From Streptomyces kebangsaanensis (GTDB lineage Bacteria > Actinomycetota > Actinomycetes > Streptomycetales > Streptomycetaceae), in the NCBI RefSeq assembly GCF_001906585.1, contig NZ_JUJA01000160.1, positions 33,049 to 66,574 on the forward strand: a DNA stretch of 33,526 nucleotides, written 5' to 3'. Positions within the stretch are counted from its first letter, which is position 1, and every line of letters starts with the position of its first letter. A program made the position numbers and the translations under genes. Below, in pieces: positions 1 through 13,914 of this stretch. The notes beneath the pieces are model-generated. The model searched no databases. It saw only the letters and a program-made list of their open reading frames with translations, and was not told where the DNA came from.

Positions 1-532
1 CAGGCTCGGCGGCCCCGCCGTGCTCGCCGCCGTCCTGGCTCTTCCGCGGCAGTGCCGGGTCGTAGCTCCCGCCGTAGTGCTTCGTCGTCTCCGCGCTGAT
101 CGCCGCCATCCGGTTCCGCACGTCCACGTCGATGTTCGCGTAGCCCTTGTGCGAGGCCAGGACCGCGATGCCCATGCCCTCCATCGAGTCCGACAGCAGC
201 TTCGACAGCGTCTCCAGCTCGCTGATCACCGTCTCGTACGCCGAGTACAGACCGGCCGCCTCGGCCCACGACCCGTCTCCGCCGCCGAACTGGCGCCGGG
301 CGAGCTGGGCCTCCCCCACCTTGCCCGGGCCGGCCTCCGAACCCTTCAGGTCGCGGATCAGGTCGTCCACCCGCTTCTGGAACTTCGTGAACGACGACAA
401 CTCCGTGGCCACATCGGCCACAGCCCCGGCAGCGACACCGGCCACACCCGGCAGGCCCGGCACACCGGACAGGCCCGCCAGGCCGGCCACCAACGGCATC
501 AGAGGCGCATCGGTCCCAGCCTCATCCGACAA
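1..532 (-). CDS. Unrecognised helical protein, WXG-like size and composition, C-terminus cut off by window edge
   Basis: The minus-strand frame gives about 177 residues beginning MSDEAGTDAPLMPLVAG and running off the left edge. I chose the TTG at 530-532 because a strong GGGGGAGG Shine-Dalgarno lies 8 nt upstream; no comparable site precedes the in-frame GTG codons at 593-601. Residues about 10-40 are rich in Gly, Ala, Leu and Val (a hydrophobic, possibly membrane-active stretch). They are followed by charged, probably helical segments (FTKFQKRVDDLIRDLK; YETVISELETLSKLLSDS) and a hydrophilic tail ending GGEHGGAAEP. The helical, small-residue-rich architecture resembles WXG100/type VII-associated proteins, but I see no clear WXG turn, so no function is assigned. 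It lies 87 nt downstream of, and in the same direction as, the GH115 gene, with its own candidate promoter. Confidence 0.6.
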   Translation of the reverse strand, partial: MSDEAGTDAPLMPLVAGLAGLSGVPGLPGVAGVAAGAVADVATELSSFTKFQKRVDDLIRDLKGSEAGPGKVGEAQLARRQFGGGDGSWAEAAGLYSAYETVISELETLSKLLSDSMEGMGIAVLASHKGYANIDVDVRNRMAAISAETTKHYGGSYDPALPRKSQDGGEHGGAAEP

Positions 533-584
533 GTCAACGTCCTCCCCCGTGAGTTCGTTAAGCGGAAGCCCCGTCAATAACGCA

Positions 585-613
585 ACTCTAGTCACGTCCA
601 CTGTCGGTGCCGA
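585..613 (-). promoter_or_regulatory. Candidate promoter for the partial gene at the left edge
   Basis: On the minus strand a -35-like TCGGCA (608-613) is separated by 17 nt from a -10-like TAGAGT (585-590). Transcription would start near 578, about 48 nt before the TTG start at 532. The interval is less GC-rich than the genes around it. Match quality is moderate (4 of 6 in each hexamer). Confidence 0.35.
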
Positions 614-619
614 ACCGGG

Positions 620-3600
620 TTACAGCCGCTTGCTCTCCAGCGGTCCCAGGTACGTCTCCGGCAGGCCGCCCGTGTCGATCAGCAGGCGTTGGAGGATCAC
701 CGTCGGGTCCACCGCCCAGAACTTCAGGCGGTAGACGCCCGGACGGGTGAGCGTGTGCCTTGTCGCCGTGCGGTTGACGTTGTCGGAGGTGTTCCTGGCC
801 CACCGGGTGTTCAGCAGGCCGTCGTCCGCGCCCTCGTTGATGTCGACCGTCCGCGGCTCCGCCTCGTCGAAGGAGACCGCGTAGCACAGGTTGCCGGTCG
901 GGAGGGACGGGTTCCGGGGGGACAGCTCCGCCCATACCGTCACCTCGCCCGGCCGTGACACGAAGGCCACCTCGTACTCCAGACGGGGGGAGTCCGGGCG
1001 GCCGGGGGTGCGACGCGGTGCCGTCACCGGCCACGGGGTCATCCCCGACGTCGTACGGCCGATGCCGTCCAGCCGGCGCCACTCCCCCACCGCGCGGTCG
1101 TGGTGCTCCGCGTCGATCGCCACGTAGCCGCCCGCCTCGACGAAGCCCCGCAGAGAACGGCGTGACGGGTTCTCCGCCGTGCAGGCGACCGTCACCGTCC
1201 TCCCCGCGCCCGAGATCGCCAGGTCCGCCTTCGCGCCGCCGGGCGGCAGCCTTCGCCAGTCCACCCGGACCTCCACCCGGACCTGCTTCTCCACCCGGCC
1301 CCGGGGACGGTCGACCCGCAGCCACGGGGCCGAGGCCGTGATGCGGTACTCGAAGGGGGTACGGCCCCGGTTGAAGATCTCCACGTACTGCTGCGGGCGG
1401 GTCTGGTACGGGCTGAACACCGGAAGCCTCGCCGCGGTCGTCGCCCCGCCCGGCCACCAACTCCCCGCGTCCTCCGCGCCGTCCACCGAGACGCCCAGTT
1501 CGGCGGCGCTCGGCAGATCGATCCGCCGCACCGCCGGGAACAGTTCGTCCGGCAGGGCCACGTTGTCCTTCTCCGGCTGTTGCCAGCCGGCGTTCGGGCC
1601 GTAGCGGTCCACGTCGCCGTAGCCGATGTGGGGCTGGGTCTGGAAGCCGTTCCACTTGCCGCCCGCCACCTCGTGGTTGAAGCGGTCGGCGAGGGCGAAG
1701 TCCCGTTGCAGACCCGTTTCCGCCTCCGCCGCACGGTCGTTGGTCGCCGCGCGGCCCTGTCGCGCGTAGAGGAGGTTGGTGAACTCGGCCTGTCTCAGGG
1801 CGTAGAGGTTCGCGGTGGCCTCCACCTCGTAGCCGACCAGCTCGAACCAGGCGTCCTGGGTCCGGGCGGGCAGTTGGCGCGCTATGCGGGTCGCCTTCCG
1901 CGCCAGGGTCTTCCATTCCTCCGTCACCCGTTCCAGCTCGCGGTGGGCGAAGTAGAACGGGGTCTGCTCGTCGTCGTAGACGATCTCGCCGTCGCGGAGG
2001 GTGATGCGGCGGTTGAGCAACTCGGGTTTGCGGCGGGCCTGGAGGCGGCCGTACGTCGCCAGGACCTCCGCGATCGGGGCGGCGGCCGCCTCGCCGAAGT
2101 TCTGGCGGGCGTAGCGGCGTTCCCATTCGTCCAGGCGGTCGAGGGACCGGCTGTCCGGGTTCCAGGCGTAGTTCAGGAAGAACTCGGTGGGGAGTTCGTT
2201 GCCCTTCAGGTCTCCCACGTTGACCACCCACAGGCCGTGGTTGCCGTAGGCGTGGGCCTGGTGGAGCTGCTCCCGGACGTTGCGGAGGTTCGCCGTGTCG
2301 ACCCACTTGTAGTTGCGGCCGGCGCCCACGTAGTCGAAGTGGTAGTACAGGCCGTAGCCGCCGGGCCGGGCGGCCTCCGCGGGGTCGGGGTGCTTGCGGA
2401 TGTTGCCCCAGTTGTCGTCGGTCAGGACGACCGTGACGTCTTCGGGGGCGCGCAGGCCCCGGTCCCAGTAGCGCTGCACCTCCTTGTAGAGGGTCCAGAC
2501 CTGAGGGGTTTCGGCGGCGGGTCTGCCGGTGACCTCCTCGATGATGCGGCGCTGCTCGGTGATGATCTCCTGCATCAGCTCGATGCCGTCGCCGTCCGGG
2601 AGGCTGGTGTCGCCGTTCCCCCGCATGCCCAGGGTGACGACGCCCTCGAAGCCCTGGTCCACCATGCGCTGGATGCCGGCCCGCCAGTACGCCTTGATCG
2701 CGTCGGCGTTGCGGCGGTACGACCACTCGCCGTTGCCGCCGTAGGGGTCGCCGCCCGCGCTCGCGTGGCGGTTCCACTCCTCGATGCCGCGCATCATGGG
2801 GGCCTCGTGGGAGGTGCCCATGACAATCCCGTACTCCGCGGCCCGCCGGTGGTTCTCCGGGTCGTCCTCGGCGAAGGCGCGGCCCCACACCGCCGGCCAG
2901 AGGTAGTTGCCCTTCAGGCGGAGCAGGAGTTCGAACACCTTGGCGTAGAAGTCGGCGTTGAAGCCGCCGGGGTGGCCCGGTGCCTTTCCCGGGCCGAAGT
3001 ACTCCGGCGCCCAGGTGCCCAGCGCCGGGTTCTCGTCGTTGATGAAGATGCCGCGGTACTTCACCGTCGGTGTGCCCTGCGTGTGGCGGCCCGGCAGGAT
3101 CCAGACGCGGTGCCTGCGCACCGGTGGCACGTCGTCCCACCAGTACCAGGGCGAGACACCGATGCCGTACGAGACGTCGTACGTCCCGAAGATCGTGCCG
3201 CGCGGGTCGCCGCCCGCGATGACGAGGGCGCGCTCGACGCCCGGCATCGGGTGGTCCACCACCGCCTGGAGCGACGTCTCCCAGCGGCCGCGCACGCCGG
3301 TGACGTCCAGCTTCCCCGACTTCACCAGGCCGTCGATCAGCGGGCTGCGGCCGATCGTCCCCACCAGGACGGCGTTGCGCGCGATGGTGCGGCCCGGGCG
3401 CACGCCCGTCACCCGTTCGATGTCCTCGCGCAGGTCCCCCGCCGCCCGTACGACCCCGGGGTGGTCGTCGGCGCCGACCACGACGGGGGCGCCCACCAGG
3501 GAGAAGGAGCCCGGCCTCGGCTCGTGGGGCGCGAAGGAGACGTACGCCCCCGGGTCCGTCACCCGCGGGCCCCCACCGCTCTCCCTCCCGGCCACCGCCC

Positions 3601-3700
3601 ACGCGGCGCCCGGCGCACCCGGGGCACCCGGCGACAGCACCGGCACCGCGGCGAGACCCGCGGCACCCAGGACGGCTCTCCGGCTGACGTGCGCAGACAT
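620..3700 (-). CDS. Secreted glycoside hydrolase family 115 protein (xylan alpha-1,2-glucuronidase type)
   Basis: A 1026-aa exported enzyme. Known GH115 members remove (4-O-methyl)glucuronic acid side chains from glucuronoxylan outside the cell. The ATG at 3700 follows a GGGAGGGG site; the longer open frame upstream to 3865 has no such site and an unlikely composition. The N-terminus, MSAHVSRRAVLGAAGLAAVP, has a twin-arginine (SRRAVLG) export signal followed by Ala/Pro-rich sequence. Family-typical stretches include GTIFGTYDVSYGIGVSPWYW, VKYRGIFINDEN, LKGNYLWPAVWG, MGTSHEAPMMRG and LTDDNWGNIRK. The C-terminal third looks like the beta-sandwich modules of this family. Its nearest downstream neighbour is unrelated, so it is probably monocistronic. 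Family assignment is confident; the exact substrate is inferred. Confidence 0.87.
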   Translation of the reverse strand: MSAHVSRRAVLGAAGLAAVPVLSPGAPGAPGAAWAVAGRESGGGPRVTDPGAYVSFAPHEPRPGSFSLVGAPVVVGADDHPGVVRAAGDLREDIERVTGVRPGRTIARNAVLVGTIGRSPLIDGLVKSGKLDVTGVRGRWETSLQAVVDHPMPGVERALVIAGGDPRGTIFGTYDVSYGIGVSPWYWWDDVPPVRRHRVWILPGRHTQGTPTVKYRGIFINDENPALGTWAPEYFGPGKAPGHPGGFNADFYAKVFELLLRLKGNYLWPAVWGRAFAEDDPENHRRAAEYGIVMGTSHEAPMMRGIEEWNRHASAGGDPYGGNGEWSYRRNADAIKAYWRAGIQRMVDQGFEGVVTLGMRGNGDTSLPDGDGIELMQEIITEQRRIIEEVTGRPAAETPQVWTLYKEVQRYWDRGLRAPEDVTVVLTDDNWGNIRKHPDPAEAARPGGYGLYYHFDYVGAGRNYKWVDTANLRNVREQLHQAHAYGNHGLWVVNVGDLKGNELPTEFFLNYAWNPDSRSLDRLDEWERRYARQNFGEAAAAPIAEVLATYGRLQARRKPELLNRRITLRDGEIVYDDEQTPFYFAHRELERVTEEWKTLARKATRIARQLPARTQDAWFELVGYEVEATANLYALRQAEFTNLLYARQGRAATNDRAAEAETGLQRDFALADRFNHEVAGGKWNGFQTQPHIGYGDVDRYGPNAGWQQPEKDNVALPDELFPAVRRIDLPSAAELGVSVDGAEDAGSWWPGGATTAARLPVFSPYQTRPQQYVEIFNRGRTPFEYRITASAPWLRVDRPRGRVEKQVRVEVRVDWRRLPPGGAKADLAISGAGRTVTVACTAENPSRRSLRGFVEAGGYVAIDAEHHDRAVGEWRRLDGIGRTTSGMTPWPVTAPRRTPGRPDSPRLEYEVAFVSRPGEVTVWAELSPRNPSLPTGNLCYAVSFDEAEPRTVDINEGADDGLLNTRWARNTSDNVNRTATRHTLTRPGVYRLKFWAVDPTVILQRLLIDTGGLPETYLGPLESKRL

Positions 3701-3784
3701 GGCGCACCCCTCCCACCCGAATTTGGTTAGTGACATGACAAATGGTGGGTGAGTGGCTCGCGGGGAACCAGGGGTCGTACGCGT

Positions 3785-3796
3785 CGAATAGTTTCG
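3785..3796 (-). promoter_or_regulatory. Possible CGAA-N4-TTCG operator upstream of the GH115 gene
   Basis: The inverted repeat CGAATAGTTTCG lies 85-96 nt upstream of the GH115 start. The xylan-utilisation repressor BxlR/XlnR of Streptomyces is known to bind CGAA-N-TTCG-type sites. Here the spacer is 4 nt rather than 1, so the resemblance is partial. The link to a xylan side-chain enzyme makes it worth recording, but a chance repeat is quite possible. Confidence 0.25.
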
Positions 3797-3909
3797 TAAC
3801 AGCGCCCCGCGTCCAGTCCGGACCGCCCCCCTGCCCGCCCGCCGCGATGTCGCGAGCCCCCGCACGGAGCCGGAGTCGCGGCATCCGGGGACCAGTGGAC
3901 GCGGAACGG

Positions 3910-3947
3910 GAGAGGGCCCGTACGACCGAAGTCGTACGGGCCCTCTC
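3910..3947 (-). terminator. Strong terminator hairpin downstream of tuf
   Basis: A perfect 17-bp stem (3910-3926 with 3931-3947) with a 4-nt CGAA loop lies 44 nt beyond the tuf stop codon, between tuf and the GH115 gene. It has no long T-tract, as is common for streptomycete terminators. It probably ends the rpsL-rpsG-fusA-tuf transcript. Confidence 0.85.
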
Positions 3948-3969
3948 AGGTGCTCGCAGCGGAGCTACC

Positions 3970-3983
3970 GGATCACGTGATCC
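3970..3983. repeat. 14-bp perfect palindrome just after tuf
   Basis: GGATCACGTGATCC is its own reverse complement, centred on a CACGTG core, and ends 7 bp beyond the tuf stop codon. It precedes the larger terminator stem. It could be a small 3'-UTR hairpin or a protein site; nothing in the sequence decides which. Confidence 0.5.
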
Positions 3984-3990
3984 TCAAGAT

Positions 3991-5184
<1,194 letters not shown>

Positions 5185-5255
5185 TGGGGTCCTCCTGTGG
5201 AGTGGTTCTGTACGCCTTACTTCATCGGCGCCAGGTGATCTTTGCTGGATGGCCC

Positions 5256-5309
5256 GGAGCTCCGGGGCATTCCACCACGATTGCGACGGAATGCCCCGTG
5301 GGGCTCCGG
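5256..5309 (-). promoter_or_regulatory. Hairpin in the fusA-tuf intergenic region
   Basis: GGGGCATTCC (5264-5273) pairs perfectly with GGAATGCCCC (5288-5297) around a 14-nt loop, and flanking GGAG/CTCC can extend the stem. It lies between the fusA stop and the tuf start. It could act as a partial terminator, a processing site or a 5'-UTR element that sets tuf expression apart from fusA. A TTGACT hexamer on the minus strand (5310-5315) lies just upstream, but I see no good -10 at the right spacing. Confidence 0.45.
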
Positions 5310-5340
5310 AGTCAAGCCTAAAGGCTGGAACTCGGCTGAG

Positions 5341-7467
5341 TTACTCGCCCTTGGCCTTCGCGATGATCTCCTCGGCGACGTTCCGCGGAACCTCGGCGTA
5401 GGAGTCGAACTGCATCGAGTAGCTTGCGCGACCCGAGGTCTTGCTGCGGAGGTCTCCGACGTAGCCGAACATCTCCGAGAGGGGCACGAGGCCCTTCACG
5501 ACGCGGGCACCCGCCCGCTCCTCCATGGCCTGGATCTGGCCACGGCGGGAGTTGATGTCACCGATGACCTCGCCCATGTAGTCCTCGGGCGTGGTGACCT
5601 CGACGGCCATCATCGGCTCGAGCAGGACCGGGCTGGCCTTGCGCGCGGCCTCCTTGAAGGCCTGCGAGCCGGCGATCTTGAACGCGAGCTCGGAGGAGTC
5701 CACCTCGTGGTAGCCACCGTCGAGCAGCGTCACGCGGACACCGGTCATCTCGTAACCGGCGAGGATGCCGAACTGCATGGCCTCCTGCGCGCCGGCGTCG
5801 ACCGAGGGGATGTACTCCTTCGGAACGCGGCCACCGGTGACCTTGTTCACGAACTCGTACGAGGTGTCGCCACCCTCGAGCGGCTCGATCGAGATCTGCA
5901 CCTTGGCGAACTGGCCGGTACCACCGGTCTGCTTCTTGTGGGTGTAGTCCACGCGCTCGACGGCCTTGCGGATCGTCTCACGGTACGCGACCTGCGGCTT
6001 GCCGACGTTGGCCTCGACCTTGAACTCACGGCGCATACGGTCGACCAGCACCTCGAGGTGCAGCTCGCCCATGCCGCCGATGATGGTCTGGCCGGTCTCC
6101 TCGTCCGAGTGGACCTGGAAGGACGGGTCCTCCTCGGCCAGGCGCTGGATCGCGACGCCCAGCTTCTCCTGGTCGCCCTTCGACTTGGGCTCGATGGCGA
6201 CCTGGATGACCGGCGCCGGGAAGTCCATGGACTCCAGGATCACCGGGTTCTTGTCGTCGGACAGCGTCTCACCGGTGGTGGTCTGCTTCAGGCCCATGAC
6301 GGCGACGATGTCGCCGGCGGTCACCGACTCGATCTCCTCACGCTTGTTGGCGTGCATGCGGTAGATCTTGCCGATGCGCTCCTTCTTGCCCTTGACGGAG
6401 TTCAGCACCTGAGTGCCGGACACCAGGCGGCCCGAGTAGACCCGGACGAAGGTGAGCTTGCCCAGGTGCGGGTCGCTCATGATCTTGAACGCGAGGGCGG
6501 AGAGCGGCTCGTCCACGGACGGCTTGCGCTTGATGACCTCGTCCGTGTTGCCCACGGCGTGGCCCTCGATGGCCTCGACGTCGAGCGGCGTGGGGAGGTA
6601 GCGCACGACCGCGTCGAGCAGGGGCTGAACGCCCTTGTTCTTGAACGCGGTGCCACAGAACACCGGAGTGATCGTGGTCTCGGTGGACTTGCCGGACGCG
6701 ATGGTGATGCGACGGATCGCGGCGTACAGCTGCTCCTCGGTGGGCTCCTGGCCCTCCAGGTACAGCTCCATGATCTCTTCGTCGTTCTCCGCGACGGCCT
6801 CGATCAGCTTGCCGTGCCACTCCTCGGCGGCCTCGGTGTGCGTGGCCGGGATGTCGACGACGTCGTACATCTCGCCCTTCGCGGCCTCGGCGGACCACAC
6901 GAGCGCCTTCATGCGGATCAGGTCCACGACGCCCCGGAAGTCCGCCTCGGCACCGATCGGCAGCTGCATGACCAGCGGCTGCGCACCCAGGCGGTCCTTG
7001 ATCATGTCGACACAGCGGTGGAACTCGGCACCGGTGCGGTCGAGCTTGTTCACGAAGCAGATGCGCGGAACGCCGTAGCGGTCCGCCTGACGCCACACCG
7101 TCTCGGACTGGGGCTCGACGCCGGCGACGCCGTCGAACACCGTCACGGCACCGTCGAGCACGCGCAGGGAGCGCTCCACCTCTACGGTGAAGTCGACGTG
7201 ACCCGGCGTGTCGATGATGTTGATGGTGTGGTCGACGTCGTCCAGCGGCCAGTGGCAGGTGGTGGCAGCAGAGGTGATCGTGATGCCACGCTCCTGCTCC
7301 TGCTCCATCCAGTCCATCGTGGCGGAACCCTCGTGGGTCTCACCAAGCTTGTAGGACACACCGGTGTAGAACAGGATCCGCTCGGTGGTGGTCGTCTTGC
7401 CCGCGTCGATGTGGGCCATGATCCCGATGTTGCGGACCTTGGCCAGGTCAAGTGAAGTGGTAGCCAT
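5341..7467 (-). CDS. fusA: Translation elongation factor G (EF-G)
   Basis: A 708-aa translocation GTPase that moves tRNA-mRNA through the ribosome and, with ribosome recycling factor, helps split ribosomes. G1 is AHIDAGKT (18-25), switch II is DTPGHVDF and G4 is NKLD. Domains II-V follow, including the domain IV stretch YRETIRK and the C-terminal [20 protein letters not shown]. Length is normal for the family. The ATG at 7467 lies 39 nt after the rpsG stop; only a weak GA-rich site precedes it. It is the third gene of the rpsL-rpsG-fusA-tuf operon. Confidence 0.98.
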   Translation of the reverse strand: MATTSLDLAKVRNIGIMAHIDAGKTTTTERILFYTGVSYKLGETHEGSATMDWMEQEQERGITITSAATTCHWPLDDVDHTINIIDTPGHVDFTVEVERSLRVLDGAVTVFDGVAGVEPQSETVWRQADRYGVPRICFVNKLDRTGAEFHRCVDMIKDRLGAQPLVMQLPIGAEADFRGVVDLIRMKALVWSAEAAKGEMYDVVDIPATHTEAAEEWHGKLIEAVAENDEEIMELYLEGQEPTEEQLYAAIRRITIASGKSTETTITPVFCGTAFKNKGVQPLLDAVVRYLPTPLDVEAIEGHAVGNTDEVIKRKPSVDEPLSALAFKIMSDPHLGKLTFVRVYSGRLVSGTQVLNSVKGKKERIGKIYRMHANKREEIESVTAGDIVAVMGLKQTTTGETLSDDKNPVILESMDFPAPVIQVAIEPKSKGDQEKLGVAIQRLAEEDPSFQVHSDEETGQTIIGGMGELHLEVLVDRMRREFKVEANVGKPQVAYRETIRKAVERVDYTHKKQTGGTGQFAKVQISIEPLEGGDTSYEFVNKVTGGRVPKEYIPSVDAGAQEAMQFGILAGYEMTGVRVTLLDGGYHEVDSSELAFKIAGSQAFKEAARKASPVLLEPMMAVEVTTPEDYMGEVIGDINSRRGQIQAMEERAGARVVKGLVPLSEMFGYVGDLRSKTSGRASYSMQFDSYAEVPRNVAEEIIAKAKGE

Positions 7468-7506
7468 AAGGCTTCAGTCTTCTCTCGGTTCTCGTCGGGT
7501 AAGCGA

Positions 7507-7977
7507 CTACCAGCGGTAGTGCGCGAAGGCCTTGTTGGACTCGGCCATCTTGTGGGTGTCCTCGCGCTTCTTCACAGCGGCGCCGAGGCCGTTGGAGGCG
7601 TCGAGGAGCTCGTTGAGCAGACGCTCGGTCATGGTCTTCTCGCGGCGGGCGCGGGAGTAACCGACCAGCCAGCGCAGCGCCAGGGTGTTGGCACGGCCGG
7701 GCTTGACCTCGATCGGCACCTGGTAGGTGGCGCCACCGACACGGCGGGACTTGACCTCGAGGGTCGGCTTGATGTTGTCGAGAGCGCGCTTGAGCGTGAT
7801 GATCGGGTCGTTGCCGGTCTTCTCGCGCAGGCCCTCCATGGCGCCGTAGACGATGCGCTCGGCGGTGGAGCGCTTGCCGTTCAGCAGCACCTTGTTGATC
7901 AGGGAGGTCACCAGAGGAGAGCCGTAGACCGGGTCGATGATGACCGGGCGCTTCGGGGCGGGGCCCTTACGAGGCAT
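7507..7977 (-). CDS. rpsG: 30S ribosomal protein S7
   Basis: A 156-aa primary 16S rRNA-binding protein that nucleates assembly of the 30S head and sits near the mRNA exit/E site. It begins [10 protein letters not shown] and has the conserved [19 protein letters not shown] and VGGATYQVP segments; length is standard. The ATG at 7977 lies 2 nt beyond the rpsL TAA stop, and its GGAGAAG ribosome-binding site lies in the end of rpsL, implying tight translational coupling. S7 is the usual translational repressor of the str operon in other bacteria; whether that holds here cannot be read from this sequence. Confidence 0.98.
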   Translation of the reverse strand: MPRKGPAPKRPVIIDPVYGSPLVTSLINKVLLNGKRSTAERIVYGAMEGLREKTGNDPIITLKRALDNIKPTLEVKSRRVGGATYQVPIEVKPGRANTLALRWLVGYSRARREKTMTERLLNELLDASNGLGAAVKKREDTHKMAESNKAFAHYRW

Positions 7978-7979
7978 TC

Positions 7980-8351
7980 TTACTTCTCCTTCTTGGCGCC
8001 GTAGCGGCTGCGGGCCTGCTTGCGGTTCTTGACACCCTGGGTGTCGAGGGAACCGCGGATGATCTTGTAGCGAACACCCGGCAGGTCCTTCACACGGCCG
8101 CCGCGCACGAGCACGATGGAGTGCTCCTGCAGGTTGTGTCCCTCACCCGGAATGTAGGCCGTGACCTCGATGCCGCTGGTCAGACGCACACGCGCGACCT
8201 TGCGGAGGGCCGAGTTCGGCTTCTTCGGGGTGGTCGTGAAGACACGCGTGCAGACGCCGCGGCGCTGGGGCGAACCCTCGAGTGCCGGCGTCTTGTTCTT
8301 GTCGACCTTGTCCTGCCGGCCCTTGCGGACCAGCTGCTGGATCGTAGGCAC
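7980..8351 (-). CDS. rpsL: 30S ribosomal protein S12
   Basis: A 123-aa decoding-centre protein of the 30S subunit. The GTG at 8351 (giving [13 protein letters not shown]) has GGAGAAG 5 nt upstream and gives the usual length; the open frame continues 63 codons upstream into the leader, which is not coding. TTTPKKPNS and [12 protein letters not shown] carry Lys43, Lys88 and Pro91, the streptomycin-sensitive residues. No resistance or antibiotic-overproduction rpsL allele is present. It is the first gene of the str operon. Confidence 0.98.
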   Translation of the reverse strand: MPTIQQLVRKGRQDKVDKNKTPALEGSPQRRGVCTRVFTTTPKKPNSALRKVARVRLTSGIEVTAYIPGEGHNLQEHSIVLVRGGRVKDLPGVRYKIIRGSLDTQGVKNRKQARSRYGAKKEK

Positions 8352-8546
8352 TACTTCTCCGGTTTCTGTGTGCCGATGGGTACAGCTAACCTGGAACGTC
8401 ACCGACCCACGCGGTCGGGTGTGTCGAATCCCGCGGACTCCCACCGCATGGCAGAAAGAGGCGCAGATTACGGTGGCCGTCAGCGGCTCCCTATGCGGTG
8501 TGAAGGCACGCACGAAAGCCAGGGCACACCCCAGGCACAAGGTCTG

Positions 8547-8575
8547 AGCGTACCTACCTCATTCGCTGCGGTCAA
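8547..8575 (-). promoter_or_regulatory. rpsL operon promoter (HrdB/sigma-70 type)
   Basis: On the minus strand TTGACC (8570-8575) and TACGCT (8547-8552) are separated by 17 nt, a near-ideal housekeeping promoter. Transcription would begin near 8540, leaving a leader of about 190 nt before the rpsL GTG. The spacing, the hexamers and the position ahead of a major operon make this the best promoter candidate in the window. Confidence 0.75.
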
Positions 8576-8585
8576 AACAAATGGG

Positions 8586-9221
8586 CCCCGCCCGCCTCGT
8601 TCCGCGAACTTTGTCAAGCCCCCGTACACCGCGCGATCTTCGAATCCACGGATCACGATCCACGGATACGGCAATTCCCGCACGTCAGCCCACTGCCACG
8701 GCTTGGAACACCGAGGATCACGGTCCTCTCCACGCCGGCGGAACCGCCACCGGGGCGGCGTGTCCCCAGAGTGTCGGCGGGCACGCCTGGACGGCCCCTG
8801 TCCGAGGGCGCCGGACACACACGCGCCGGCCCGGTGGCGCCCCTGCCGGGCCCCGCCCGCGCGACGCGCACGGTCCAGGTGTACGGCACGCGCGCGTACC
8901 AGCCCGATCACGCAGCCGCCGCACCCACCCGCCCGCAGCGGTGGACATCCGCCCGGGCGGCCGTGCGGGGCACCCGCGGGCGCGCCGTCCGGCCACCACG
9001 ACTCCGGGTACGGGACGCACGCGCGCCACCGGGCAACGCGCCCGTCGCCGCCGGTGGACCGGCCGGCGCGCGGCCACCACCGCCCTCTTCGAACCCACCC
9101 GCACGAGCCGCCGACCGAGGAACCAGAAGCCCTTGCCACACCCGCTGACGCGGCCGTCGCCGCCAGGAGGCCGGTCGGTGGAGGCACCGTCACCGCCCCG
9201 TCGAGCGCGGCACGGTACGCG
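8586..9221. other. Gene-free GC-rich interval upstream of the rpsL promoter
   Basis: Long open frames cross this stretch on both strands, but all have Arg/Pro/Gly/Ala-rich, low-complexity translations without recognisable domains, and none has both a good ribosome-binding site and a plausible start. I see no RNA gene. It may hold a small hypothetical gene that composition alone cannot resolve. A further TTGACA-like hexamer occurs on the minus strand near 8611-8616 without a good -10. Confidence 0.4.
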
Positions 9222-9788
9222 TCAGCTCCGTGCGGCCACCGCCATCACGGTGAGGAGGGCGAGGAAGAGGGCCCAGCCGGCGACGGAGAGCCAGCCCAGG
9301 ACCAGACCGGCCAGGGCCAGGCCGTCGCCGCCCTCGTCCCGGCGGCGGATCTCGGAGCGGGCGACGTGGCCCAGGACCACCGCGGGAAGGCCCGTGAGGC
9401 CGGCTGTCATCACGGTGAGCACGCCGCAGATCAGAGAGCCGACCGCCTTGCCGTTGGTGGGCGGGACCGGGCGCGGCAGGAACGTCGCGGGGACGGCCGG
9501 AGCCGCCGCGGGGTACGGTGCCGGACCCTGGGGCAGGTCGGCGACCAGGAGCGTCAGTTCCCCGACGGTACGCGCCTGGTACGCCCGGGTGATGCGCCGG
9601 TCCAGCTCCCCCTGGTCCAGGCGGCCCTCGCTGAAGCCCGCTCGGAGCACGTCCACGGCACGCTCACGGTCGGCGTGGGACGCGAGCAGCGACGGGCCGC
9701 CCTGGCCCTGCCACGGCTGCGGCTGCGGCTGCGGCTGCGGAACGCCCCGCCCGGGCTGCCAGGACGGCTGCGACGGCGGAAACGACAC
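9222..9788 (-). CDS. DUF1707 / DUF4190 membrane protein
   Basis: A 188-aa protein of unknown function. The GTG at 9788 has GGGGAGG 6 nt upstream. After a Pro/Gln-rich N-terminus (residues about 4-30, including PQPQPQPQ), residues about 37-85 form a DUF1707 module (HADRERAVDVLRAGFSEGRL, LDRRI, ARTVGELTLLVADLP). A Pro/Ala linker leads to a DUF4190-type pair of membrane segments (about 117-142 and 156-186) with the short charged turn RSEIRRRDEG between them. DUF1707 is a small actinobacterial domain usually found at the N-terminus of membrane proteins. It is monocistronic, between the rpoC terminator and the empty interval, and unrelated to transcription genes as far as can be seen. Confidence 0.88.
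   Translation of the reverse strand: MSFPPSQPSWQPGRGVPQPQPQPQPWQGQGGPSLLASHADRERAVDVLRAGFSEGRLDQGELDRRITRAYQARTVGELTLLVADLPQGPAPYPAAAPAVPATFLPRPVPPTNGKAVGSLICGVLTVMTAGLTGLPAVVLGHVARSEIRRRDEGGDGLALAGLVLGWLSVAGWALFLALLTVMAVAARS
9715..9740. repeat. GGCTGC hexanucleotide microsatellite
   Basis: Four tandem GGCTGC units plus a partial one, inside the DUF1707 gene, encode the Pro-Gln repeat on the minus strand. Whole-codon units keep the frame, so length change would only vary the Pro-Gln count. Confidence 0.85.
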
Positions 9789-9848
9789 GGACGACCTCCC
9801 CGAACCGTACGAGTCCCTCCATCATGCGCCATCGGCCGCCGGAACGCC

Positions 9849-9883
9849 GAGGGCGGCCACCCCGTAACGGAGTGGCCGCCCTC
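9849..9883 (-). terminator. Terminator downstream of rpoC
   Basis: GAGGGCGGCCAC (9849-9860) pairs perfectly with GTGGCCGCCCTC (9872-9883), and the loop itself can fold through CCGT/ACGG. It lies 35 nt beyond the rpoC stop and ahead of the DUF1707 gene start, so it closes the rpoBC transcript. Confidence 0.82.
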
Positions 9884-9918
9884 AGTGCGTCACCTCAGTG
9901 CGCCGAGCGCGCACCCGC

Positions 9919-13818
<3,900 letters not shown>

Positions 13819-13877
13819 TATGCGTCAATCCCTCTCAGGGTTGAAAGTCTGTGGTCTGAAACGGGGGCCTGGGGGTC

Positions 13878-13905
13878 GGCGGGCCTCCTGATCGGGAGGC
13901 CCGCC
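13878..13905 (-). promoter_or_regulatory. Hairpin between rpoB and rpoC
   Basis: GGCGGGCCTCC (13878-13888) pairs perfectly with GGAGGCCCGCC (13895-13905) around a 6-nt loop in the 96-nt rpoB-rpoC gap. It starts 10 nt after the rpoB stop. It has no T-tract and the two genes are expected to be cotranscribed, so an RNA-stability or processing role is more likely than full termination. Confidence 0.5.
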
Positions 13906-13914
13906 GGACTCCCG

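Noticed and set aside
588..3884. Long minus-strand frame overlapping the GH115 gene
   Set aside because: An alternative frame of the same GC-rich region, giving Arg/Gly/Pro-rich sequence with no motif. The GH115 frame has a signal peptide and family motifs.
7980..8351. Streptomycin-resistance allele in rpsL
   Set aside because: Lys43, Lys88 and Pro91 are all wild-type.
8480..9193. A 237-aa minus-strand frame upstream of rpsL
   Set aside because: It would contain the rpsL promoter and start of the leader. Its sequence is Arg/Gly/Trp-rich without a domain, and it lacks a clear ribosome-binding site.
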